In this document: in pieces, positions 1 to 5,453 of the stretch | How positions within the stretch are numbered: the first letter of the stretch is position 1 | How the letters are laid out: each line of letters opens with the position of its first letter | DNA from: Candidatus Heimdallarchaeota archaeon | GTDB lineage: Archaea; Asgardarchaeota; Heimdallarchaeia; Heimdallarchaeales; Heimdallarchaeaceae | Assembly: GCA_023139025.1 (NCBI GenBank) | Contig: JAGLOH010000146.1 | Location: 1-6,013 of the forward strand | Length of the DNA stretch: 6,013 bases | Direction: 5' to 3' | Position numbers and translations under genes: made by a program | The notes under the pieces: model-generated | Told to the model about the DNA's origin: nothing | The model's database searches: none | The model's input: only the letters and a program-made list of their open reading frames with translations

Positions 1-1425
1 TTTTTCAAATTCCTTTCTCTCCATTTTACGGAATTCTGCTACATGATCTAGAAATACATCATAGATTTCGTTTATCCCTTTGAAAACTATATTTCTTTCT
101 TCTTCTGAAAAAGGTTTTTCTGGACTATATATTCCAGCTCTTTCTCCTCTACGTAGAAAAACTCTGTTAATCCCTTGTTTTTTAAGACTTTCTTGAGTTA
201 CGAATTTTAAGTTAATTACACCAATGGAACCTGTTAATGTCATAGGCTGAGATACAACCCAGCTTGAAGAAGTCGCAATATAATATCCTCCTGACGCAGC
301 TACATCACTGAAGTATGTTACAACTGGTTTCTTCTTAACTAGTTCTTTTATTGCTGATCTCATTGCTTCAGAAGCAACAGCAGAACCTCCACCAGAATTG
401 ACATGAAAAACAACAGCTTTGACATTTTTATCTCGCTTTGCTTTTCTAAGAAGATGTACAATAGTTTGATCTCCTGCTTGGTCATCACCAAAAATAGGGA
501 TGGGTAGCTTAATTGGAGGTTTCTTACTTCTACCATCTATTATTGAACCTTCAACAGATATAACTGCTATTGTGTTCTTAGCTGGCTTTGGTTTAGGGAT
601 TTTAAGCTTCTTTAGGGATTTTTCCCAAGTTGTTAATACTAGTTTCTTCCTTTTAGAATATTCTTTTTTTACATATTCAATTAAATCTTCTTCACCAATT
701 ATTGTGTGAACCAATCCTTTTACCAAAGAATCTTTGGCTGTGTAAGGAGCATTATTCACTAACTCAATAATCTCTTTTTCTGATTTATCTAGAGCCAAAC
801 TAACATCTGAAACAAAAGTGTCAAAAGCAGAATCAATGATAGCTTGATATTGCTCCCTATCTTCTTTGGAAATGCTACTCTTTGAGAACATATCCCCTGC
901 AGATTTGTAAGGAGAAATTTGAACAACATCAGCAGATAGGTCTCTTTTTGCCAAAGCATCTTTCATAAGCAAACGAGATAACTGAAGACCTATTATGTTA
1001 AGATTTCCAGCTTGTTGAAGACAAATTTCATCAGCTGCAGTTGCTACATAAAATTTAAAGAAATCATATCCGTGAGCATAGACTATAACTTTTTTTCCAG
1101 TTTTTCTAAAATCTATAATAAGATCTCTAAGTGATTGTGTTTTAGCTAGTCCTTCAGGTTGTTTTCTTAAGTGAATAATTATTCCTTTAAATTTAGGTAA
1201 CTTGCTTAAACGATTAAAATATTCTCCAAGAAAAGCAAGAGAAAGAATTTTGGAAGGGAATAATCTTTTTTGGAAGAAATTCTTACGAGGTTCAGGTCTT
1301 TCATTTAGTGGTATATCTAAATCAAGATAAATCCATCGAAGTTTTTTTGATTTAATTCCTCTACGTAGGTTTCTAATCGTCCTTATAAAGGATTTAAAAG
1401 CTCTATCAATTATCATTCTAATCAT
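1..1425 (-). CDS. sppA: Signal peptide peptidase SppA, long two-domain form (peptidase family S49), 3' end missing
   Basis: Serine protease of the SppA/protease IV family, which uses a Ser-Lys dyad to cut leftover signal peptides and other membrane-associated peptides. The frame stays open for 475 codons and leaves the window at base 1, so the C-terminus is missing. It has the two tandem domains of the long form. The N-terminal domain carries a YVATAADEI stretch (about residues 123-131) and the YKSAGDMF motif, with K174 at the catalytic-lysine position. The C-terminal domain carries HVNSGGGSA (about 346-354), DVAASGGYYIA with S378 as nucleophile, and TLTGSIGV just after. Both catalytic residues are present. 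E. coli SppA is about 618 residues, so 100-150 may be missing. The N-terminus is basic with no clear signal peptide or transmembrane helix, unlike many relatives. A stop codon directly precedes ATG 1425. ATG 1416 (residue 4) fits the upstream TATA box better and may be the true start. Confidence 0.93.
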   Translation of the reverse strand, partial: MIRMIIDRAFKSFIRTIRNLRRGIKSKKLRWIYLDLDIPLNERPEPRKNFFQKRLFPSKILSLAFLGEYFNRLSKLPKFKGIIIHLRKQPEGLAKTQSLRDLIIDFRKTGKKVIVYAHGYDFFKFYVATAADEICLQQAGNLNIIGLQLSRLLMKDALAKRDLSADVVQISPYKSAGDMFSKSSISKEDREQYQAIIDSAFDTFVSDVSLALDKSEKEIIELVNNAPYTAKDSLVKGLVHTIIGEEDLIEYVKKEYSKRKKLVLTTWEKSLKKLKIPKPKPAKNTIAVISVEGSIIDGRSKKPPIKLPIPIFGDDQAGDQTIVHLLRKAKRDKNVKAVVFHVNSGGGSAVASEAMRSAIKELVKKKPVVTYFSDVAASGGYYIATSSSWVVSQPMTLTGSIGVINLKFVTQESLKKQGINRVFLRRGERAGIYSPEKPFSEEERNIVFKGINEIYDVFLDHVAEFRKMERKEFEK

Positions 1426-1440
1426 TTAGAAAAAAGAATT

Positions 1441-1460
1441 AATGTTTATATTGATTTCTG
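1441..1460 (-). promoter_or_regulatory. Probable archaeal promoter (BRE/TATA) of sppA
   Basis: Read on the minus strand, a purine-rich CAGAAATCA is followed by ATATAAAC (bases 1451-1444), resembling BRE plus TATA box. The box centre is about 23 bases from ATG 1425 and about 31 from ATG 1416. Archaeal transcription usually starts about 26 bases past the box centre, so the mRNA would begin near 1421. That excludes the first ATG and gives ATG 1416 a leader of about five bases. No Shine-Dalgarno sequence precedes either ATG. This is inferred from spacing and composition only. Confidence 0.5.
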
Positions 1461-1470
1461 TGTTAAAGAC

Positions 1471-1476
1471 AAAAAA
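1471..1476 (-). terminator. Oligo-T tract downstream of the M28 peptidase gene
   Basis: Six T residues in a row on the minus strand, about 95 bases after the M28 stop and before the sppA TATA box. Archaeal RNA polymerase often terminates at T-rich tracts without a strong hairpin, so this could end the M28 transcript. The hairpin at 1496-1522 lies just upstream. Such tracts are common by chance in AT-rich DNA. Confidence 0.3.
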
Positions 1477-1495
1477 TTGAAGGTATATCAAAATT

Positions 1496-1522
1496 AGCTT
1501 CCTCATTAATAAATATGAAGCT
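1496..1522. repeat. Inverted repeat AGCTTC / GAAGCT between the M28 and sppA genes
   Basis: AGCTTC at 1496-1501 and its complement GAAGCT at 1517-1522 flank a 15-base AT-rich loop. On the minus strand the stem is followed by AATTTTG and then, about 20 bases on, by the T6 tract. It could be a weak hairpin at the 3' end of the M28 mRNA or an upstream regulatory site for sppA. With a six-base stem and a long loop, chance occurrence is a real possibility. Confidence 0.3.
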
Positions 1523-1570
1523 TTTGTGATTTGTTATTTAAAGGAATAAGATGGTTGACAACAAGGTCAT

Positions 1571-2764
1571 TTAGACATTAATTTCAGATCGGTCTAGAAC
1601 AGTAGCAATAGTTGCTTGGGTTATCTTCTTAATGAACTCAAAATCGAGTTTGTCAATAGTATCTGCTTCAGTGTGGTAATACGGATAACGAAAATTTGCT
1701 GTATCTGTAATCAGTAAAGCGGGAATATTTTCTCTCCAGAAAGGTGCATGATCTGATCGAAGTGTATCCGATAACCATTTAGCAATCTTCTCGAATCTAA
1801 GGGGAATTCTAGCCCATAAATATGGAAGCTTAATATCATCGAGCTTACATTTCTTGCAGAATAATTTTCCTAGTTCCTTTGAGTTCTTATCACTAACAAC
1901 TGAAATGAAATCACCAATTATTTTGCGAGCTTTTACCTTGTAAGTAGGAAACAAAATTGGATGCATTAATGGAGGTAGAAATTGAGAGTTTTTTCTTTTA
2001 CTTGTATAACCAATTGTTTCTAGATTAATTACACCTATGATTTTCTTATCATCTTCAATAGCTTTCTTAACCCAATAATCACTCCCTACTAGTCCAAGTT
2101 CTCCAATCCAAGAAGTTCTCGTAATATGTGATCTACTTTCTATAATGTATTCACAATATTTCTTTTCTGAATCAGTTAAATCATCCTTGATTTCATCAAA
2201 TGATTTTTCCCAAGACTCTAGCATGGGTTTACCTTTAGATAGCTTTATTGATACTTTGGAGAAGAATTTCTTAATCATTTTATGAGAATGATGAGAAGTA
2301 TAACGATAATCTTTATCAATAATTCCTAACTCTAATCCCCTATCCCTGTACTGTTGAACCAATGTTGGTTGTAATTCTTCTAGAGTGAAACTGATAAAAC
2401 GAACACTCCCAACATTTTCTTCAGAAGCTAACACTCGTGCTGCTTCCAACATTGCTGCGATTGCTGAACCATTATCATTTGCACCAGGAGCATTTCGTAC
2501 AGTATCATAATGACTAGTAACAAGAATTTCTGATTTAGATCCATCGCCTATGTATCCTTCTATATTCCTAAAAGTCATATCTGTACCTTCTATTTCGAAG
2601 GATTGTTCATTTGTGCTTAAACCATACTTTTGGAATTCTGATTTAATGTAATCTGCAGTTTCATTAAGCTTTTCAGGATTTACAAAAGGATGCTTAATTC
2701 CCTCAACTGATAAAACGTGCTGATAAAGTCTTTCGATATCAACTTTTTTTATGGAATCAATCAT
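1571..2764 (-). CDS. M28-family zinc metallopeptidase (predicted cytoplasmic aminopeptidase)
   Basis: Co-catalytic two-zinc exopeptidase of family M28, expected to remove N-terminal residues from peptides. The 397-residue protein has no signal peptide, so it should act in the cytoplasm. Metal and catalytic positions are visible: H85 (TSHYDTV), D97 bridging (GANDNGSA), E129/E130 (FTLEE), E249 in INLETIGY where many relatives have Asp, and H364 (YYHTEADTIDKL). A conserved-looking SDHAPFW lies at 337-343. Usually the EE pair is followed almost at once by a GL.GS..Y motif. Here GLVGSDYWV begins only at residue 224, after an insertion of about 90 residues rich in Lys, Glu, Ser and His. A CKKC pair lies at 303-306. 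The frame can extend 20 codons to TTG 2824, but that extension contains a TATA-like box and reads as non-protein sequence, so ATG 2764 is preferred. Substrate specificity cannot be read from the sequence. Confidence 0.9.
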   Translation of the reverse strand: MIDSIKKVDIERLYQHVLSVEGIKHPFVNPEKLNETADYIKSEFQKYGLSTNEQSFEIEGTDMTFRNIEGYIGDGSKSEILVTSHYDTVRNAPGANDNGSAIAAMLEAARVLASEENVGSVRFISFTLEELQPTLVQQYRDRGLELGIIDKDYRYTSHHSHKMIKKFFSKVSIKLSKGKPMLESWEKSFDEIKDDLTDSEKKYCEYIIESRSHITRTSWIGELGLVGSDYWVKKAIEDDKKIIGVINLETIGYTSKRKNSQFLPPLMHPILFPTYKVKARKIIGDFISVVSDKNSKELGKLFCKKCKLDDIKLPYLWARIPLRFEKIAKWLSDTLRSDHAPFWRENIPALLITDTANFRYPYYHTEADTIDKLDFEFIKKITQATIATVLDRSEINV

Positions 2765-2785
2765 AATTATCAATTTGCATAAAAG

Positions 2786-2806
2786 AGTAATATTTATGTT
2801 TTCTCT
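2786..2806 (-). promoter_or_regulatory. Probable archaeal promoter of the M28 peptidase gene
   Basis: On the minus strand GAGAAAA is followed by CATAAATATT. The box (ATAAATAT, bases 2797-2790) is centred about 30 bases before ATG 2764. Initiation about 26 bases downstream would give an almost leaderless mRNA, and no Shine-Dalgarno sequence is present. The site lies in the 65-base gap after the aldo/keto reductase gene, so the peptidase may be transcribed separately even though read-through is possible. It also argues against the longer TTG start. Confidence 0.5.
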
Positions 2807-2829
2807 AGAAGTTGACGAGATCAACTGAG

Positions 2830-3693
2830 TTAGTATGAGAAAATCTTTTCAACTTCATACATTTCAATCATCTTGTTCATTTCTGTGTCAGTTGGACGCT
2901 TCTCAAATCGTTTTGCAGCATCTAGTATTTTTGGAAGAATCTTCATATCACCAGCTGTGATAAGAAAACTATCTGCTAAATCATATGCCCAATGTACTGC
3001 TTTATCTATAGCTTCTTGAGTCTCTAATGGTTCATAGAAATAAGTATTATAATTCCTTGGTTGATCTTCCCATGGTCTTCTAGCAACAGATTTGATTGTT
3101 TGAATAGCTATGTTTCTCTCTCTGCATAACTTTGTTAATTCATTGAAGTTTGTTGAATATCTAGAATTTTGCATCTGCAAGTAATTATAGGGTAATAAAA
3201 CCGAATCAAAATCAAAACGCTCCAAGCTTTGTAAATGCACTTTAGGTACTTTACTACCATGACCAGTTACACCAAGAAAACGTACAAAACCTTGATCACG
3301 GGCTTCAATAAAAGCTTCCAAAGTACCTCCTGGACTCATTGCTTTTTCCCACCCAACAGGATTAGTTAATCCATGCATCTGCCAAAGATCTATTGTGTCA
3401 ACTCTTAATCGACTCAAGGAATTTTGAAGATCTTTCCAAGCTCCATCATATTGACGACTTCTAGTCTTAGTAGCAAGGAAGAAATTATCTCGATGTTTTT
3501 CCATCCATGGACCAATACGCTCTTCAGATTTACCGTACATTGGAGCTGTATCAATATGGTTAATGCCATACTCGAGTAACATTTTCAAAACAGCATCTGT
3601 TTCCTCTTGTGTTGCATTGCTCAATGCATAAGCACCAAAAATTATTCTACTGCTAGCATGGTTAGTGCAACCAAACATGTTTTTTGGAATCAT
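2830..3693 (-). CDS. Aldo/keto reductase family oxidoreductase
   Basis: Predicted NAD(P)H-dependent carbonyl reductase with the aldo/keto reductase TIM barrel; substrate unknown. The 287-residue protein has the full catalytic tetrad: D48 and Y53 in HIDTAPMYG, K76 in LATKT, and H107 in WQMHG. The early FGAYALS segment and RLRVDTIDLWQMH match the barrel strands of the family, and FLGVTGHG (about 148-155) and LLPYNYLQMQ lie where later strands are expected. The C-terminal half reads IQTIKSVARRPW, as in many uncharacterised prokaryotic members. No cysteine cluster for a C-terminal iron-sulfur domain is present, so it is the simple and not the ferredoxin-fused type. The length is slightly short for the family. 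The start is ATG 3693. The protein should be soluble and cytoplasmic. The next gene, an M28 peptidase, begins 65 bases after the stop and appears to have its own promoter, so a functional link is not implied. Confidence 0.92.
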   Translation of the reverse strand: MIPKNMFGCTNHASSRIIFGAYALSNATQEETDAVLKMLLEYGINHIDTAPMYGKSEERIGPWMEKHRDNFFLATKTRSRQYDGAWKDLQNSLSRLRVDTIDLWQMHGLTNPVGWEKAMSPGGTLEAFIEARDQGFVRFLGVTGHGSKVPKVHLQSLERFDFDSVLLPYNYLQMQNSRYSTNFNELTKLCRERNIAIQTIKSVARRPWEDQPRNYNTYFYEPLETQEAIDKAVHWAYDLADSFLITAGDMKILPKILDAAKRFEKRPTDTEMNKMIEMYEVEKIFSY

Positions 3694-3744
3694 AAATTAC
3701 TTTCTCTTCTATAGACTGATTGTTTAATATTCTTAAGTATTAGT

Positions 3745-3768
3745 GCATATTTTATAATTCCGAAATAA
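3745..3768 (-). promoter_or_regulatory. Probable archaeal promoter of the aldo/keto reductase gene
   Basis: On the minus strand TTTCGGAA is followed by TTATAAAATA (box at 3757-3748), a good BRE/TATA look-alike. Its centre is about 59 bases from ATG 3693, so the mRNA would carry a leader of roughly 33 bases. The leader ends with a purine-rich GAAGAGAAAG (3709-3700) six bases before the ATG, a poor but possible ribosome-binding site. A weaker AT-rich stretch at about 3723-3734 is an alternative box that would give a shorter leader. Confidence 0.45.
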
Positions 3769-3810
3769 TAAAATAGTCAAGCGTGCTGTATTATACTGAA
3801 TAATTAAAGG

Positions 3811-3817
3811 AAAAAAA
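3811..3817 (-). terminator. Oligo-T terminator downstream of the exported-protein gene
   Basis: Seven T residues in a row on the minus strand (ACTTTTTTTCC), starting about 26 bases after the stop of the 3844-4413 gene. This is the type of T-tract at which archaeal transcription commonly ends. It lies upstream of the aldo/keto reductase promoter, so the two genes are probably separate transcription units. There is no clear hairpin. Confidence 0.4.
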
Positions 3818-3843
3818 GTAAGAAGTATTGAGATAAATAAAAT

Positions 3844-4413
3844 CTATACATGATAGATTTCTTGAATCAATAAAGATCTTTGATAGTTGTTACCAGGATC
3901 ATAGATATAGAATGAATTTGTTCCTATACCATCAAATGTAGATCTCCAGTTAACTGAAATATTATATGTTCCAGCTGCTAAAATTCCTGTATCTAAATTG
4001 ATGGTTATATCAAATGTTATAACTCTATAGGCTCCATGGGCTGGTCCATCATCATGGAATGCATGAAGAATAGCTTTATTTCCAACCCCCTCAACTACTA
4101 AATCTATTATATATTCAGATTTTTCTCTCCATGCAGAGTTAAGAGACATAACACCTACTGCCAAGAACAGAATATTCAAACTTGAACTCCCTTGAGTTTC
4201 TATTAACCAGGTAGTATTATCCATCATCTTAGATGTCAATTCATTATCAATGATTCTAGCTTCTGTTTCAAAAAGGATATACTCCGATTGAAGTAGTACT
4301 ACATCTGCATCATTGCTGATGCTTTGATAGAGAACTGGCATTAAGAAATAAGTTGCTGGAGCTAAAATTAAAATTGATACAAGTACACTTCCAATAAAAA
4401 CTTTCGCTGACAT
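3844..4413 (-). CDS. Single-pass membrane-anchored or exported protein of unknown function
   Basis: I do not recognise a named family. The 189-residue protein begins with a short MSAK head and a hydrophobic segment at about residues 5-29 (FIGSVLVSILILAPATYFLM), followed by polar sequence. This fits an N-terminal signal anchor or uncleaved signal peptide with the remaining 155 or so residues outside the membrane. That part alternates hydrophobic and polar residues and is rich in Gly, Asn, Thr and Tyr (GTYNISVNW, GTNSFYIYDPGNNYQRSL), suggesting a beta-sandwich. A second, weaker hydrophobic stretch (about 79-91) is probably a core strand. No catalytic motif is visible and there are no cysteines. 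ATG 4413 is preceded by GAAAGGT about eight bases upstream, a plausible ribosome-binding site. The gene diverges from the methyltransferase gene. A surface or envelope role is inferred only from topology. Confidence 0.75.
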   Translation of the reverse strand: MSAKVFIGSVLVSILILAPATYFLMPVLYQSISNDADVVLLQSEYILFETEARIIDNELTSKMMDNTTWLIETQGSSSLNILFLAVGVMSLNSAWREKSEYIIDLVVEGVGNKAILHAFHDDGPAHGAYRVITFDITINLDTGILAAGTYNISVNWRSTFDGIGTNSFYIYDPGNNYQRSLLIQEIYHV

Positions 4414-4420
4414 GATTGTA

Positions 4421-4428
4421 ACCTTTCA
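4421..4428 (-). promoter_or_regulatory. Possible Shine-Dalgarno site of the exported-protein gene
   Basis: GAAAGGT on the minus strand ends about seven bases before ATG 4413. It is the only gene here with a ribosome-binding-site-like AAAGG at ordinary spacing inside a predicted leader, which supports this ATG and fits its longer predicted 5' untranslated region. Confidence 0.4.
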
Positions 4429-4447
4429 TCTATTGATGTTAAACATC
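4427..4447. repeat. Overlapping inverted repeats (perfect 13-base palindrome) upstream of the exported-protein gene
   Basis: GATGTT-A-AACATC (4435-4447) is a perfect dyad around one central base. Its left half also pairs with CATC at 4427-4430 across TATT, giving a second overlapping dyad. The site lies 22-34 bases upstream of ATG 4413 and about where transcription should start from the TATA-like box at 4471-4482. It may be an operator for a dimeric regulator, or small alternative hairpins in the leader. The role is inference. Confidence 0.4.
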
Positions 4448-4468
4448 TAAAGAAATAGGTAGTTACAT

Positions 4469-4484
4469 TCTTAATAAATATTCT
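4469..4484 (-). promoter_or_regulatory. Possible TATA box of the exported-protein gene
   Basis: GAATATTTATTAAG on the minus strand is centred about 64 bases before ATG 4413, preceded by A/T-rich TTTTTGAA. It predicts initiation near 4450 and a leader of about 37 bases. It is the best candidate in the gap, but the region is AT-rich and the BRE part is weak. Confidence 0.35.
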
Positions 4485-4512
4485 TCAAAAATTAGCTAAG
4501 AGTATTCTTTTC

Positions 4513-4532
4513 TGGCAAACCTATATATATAA
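4513..4532 (+). promoter_or_regulatory. Strong archaeal promoter (BRE/TATA) of the methyltransferase gene
   Basis: GGCAAAC (4514-4520) is followed directly by CTATATATATAA, the clearest BRE/TATA pair in the window. The box centre is about 30 bases before ATG 4556, so transcription should start at about 4552 and give a nearly leaderless mRNA. An AAGGG at 4546-4550 could act in translation only if transcription starts further upstream. The TATA core is itself symmetrical. Confidence 0.65.
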
Positions 4533-4555
4533 CTTCATGACACTCAAGGGTTGTA

Positions 4556-5356
4556 ATGAATGATTTTGTGGCTAAAAAGGTTAAAAACACTAAACAATAC
4601 CTTGTCTTTGTTGACAAATATTTTTCAAATTTATTCAAAAAATATTTCAAAAGAAATAGTTCTATAAAAACTGTTTTTAATAACAAAAAGGAATTTGTAA
4701 GTTTCTTAAATGAATCTGAAGTAACAAATCTAGCGAAGGAATTAAGTGAAAAAAGAAAGTTATTTAGAAAACTTGTAAAGGGGAGGACTACTCTTTTTGA
4801 TATTTATCGTTGGGGTGCTATTAGCATTAGTGATTGTAAAGGATTATACAGCTTGATAAGGAAGTTTAAACCTGAAGTTCTAGTGGAAACTGGTGTTTGT
4901 AATGGAATTAGCACTGCATTCATTTTACTTGCTTTGCACAAAAACAAAAAAGGCAAACTATATTCTATAGATTTTCCGGAAATAGATGGTGAAATTTATG
5001 AAGAAGATTGTTTTGGGGAAAAAAAAGGAGGAGCAATGATTCCTAGAGGTAAGAGACCTGGTTGGGTAATTCCTAAGCATTTATGTGATAGATGGACATT
5101 AATTGTGGGGAAGAGTCAGGACGAATTACCACCCTTGATATTGGAATTAAAAGAAATAGATTTTTTCATACATGATAGTGCACATACTTATGATTGTATG
5201 ATGTTTGAATATGAAGAAACTTATGCTGCTTTGAGAAGTAAAGGAATTCTTGTTTCTGATGATATAGTTTGGAATAACTCGTTTGATGATTTCTGTAAAA
5301 AAACAAATAAAAAACCAATTTACATTGGTCCTAATGTAGGTTTTATTATTAAATAA
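4556..5356 (+). CDS. Class I SAM-dependent methyltransferase (Methyltransf_24-like)
   Basis: Predicted S-adenosylmethionine-dependent methyltransferase with a Rossmann-like fold; acceptor unknown. The 266-residue protein has a basic N-terminal region (about 1-75, many Lys and Phe) without family motifs, then the catalytic domain. Motif I is VETGVCNGIST (110-120), the SAM-binding loop. KLYSIDFPE (134-142) supplies the acidic residue after strand 2 (D139). Then follow GWVIPKHLCDRW (169-180), the IDFFIHDSAHTYD segment (201-213) with D207, H210 and the aromatic Y212, and GILVSDD (230-236) with adjacent Asp residues. The HDS.H.Y and SDD motifs recall cephalosporin hydroxylase/CmcI-like and Methyltransf_24 proteins, often found near glycan or natural-product genes. 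No such neighbours are seen here. There is no signal peptide, so it is probably cytoplasmic; the basic N-terminus might bind nucleic acid or membrane, which is speculative. It diverges from the exported-protein gene and has its own strong promoter. Confidence 0.88.
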   Translation: MNDFVAKKVKNTKQYLVFVDKYFSNLFKKYFKRNSSIKTVFNNKKEFVSFLNESEVTNLAKELSEKRKLFRKLVKGRTTLFDIYRWGAISISDCKGLYSLIRKFKPEVLVETGVCNGISTAFILLALHKNKKGKLYSIDFPEIDGEIYEEDCFGEKKGGAMIPRGKRPGWVIPKHLCDRWTLIVGKSQDELPPLILELKEIDFFIHDSAHTYDCMMFEYEETYAALRSKGILVSDDIVWNNSFDDFCKKTNKKPIYIGPNVGFIIK

Positions 5357-5414
5357 TCATCAACTCTTTTATTATTAAGTTTCTTAAATAAATTGCAGAA
5401 AATGTAGTTTCTAT

Positions 5415-5431
5415 CAGAAAAACTTAAACAC
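5415..5431 (+). promoter_or_regulatory. Probable archaeal promoter of the 5454 membrane-protein gene
   Basis: CAGAAAAA (5415-5422) followed by CTTAAACA (5423-5430) resembles BRE plus a TATA-like box. The centre is about 28 bases before ATG 5454, predicting a leaderless mRNA. The CAGAAA element is the same as that in front of the sppA box. The only AAAGG (5435-5438) is too far from the ATG to serve as an ordinary ribosome-binding site. Confidence 0.45.
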
Positions 5432-5453
5432 TATAAAGGTTAAAGTTCCCTCT

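Noticed and set aside
500..709. Plus-strand open frame of 69 codons
   Set aside because: It lies wholly inside the minus-strand sppA gene, which has clear catalytic motifs; its sequence has no family features.
1505..1516. AT-rich stretch (minus strand ATATTTATTAA) as an alternative sppA promoter
   Set aside because: It lies about 85 bases upstream of the start and the box at 1444-1451 fits better; the same 11-mer near 4471-4481 is probably chance in AT-rich DNA.
2765..2824. Twenty-codon N-terminal extension of the M28 peptidase from TTG 2824
   Set aside because: TTG start, no protein-like character, and it contains the likely TATA box for ATG 2764.
4492..4686. Minus-strand open frame of 64 codons
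   Set aside because: It overlaps the methyltransferase start and its promoter and has no promoter or motif of its own.
5357..5453. Terminator hairpin after the methyltransferase gene
   Set aside because: Only short T-runs (four Ts at about 5367-5370) and no convincing stem were seen.
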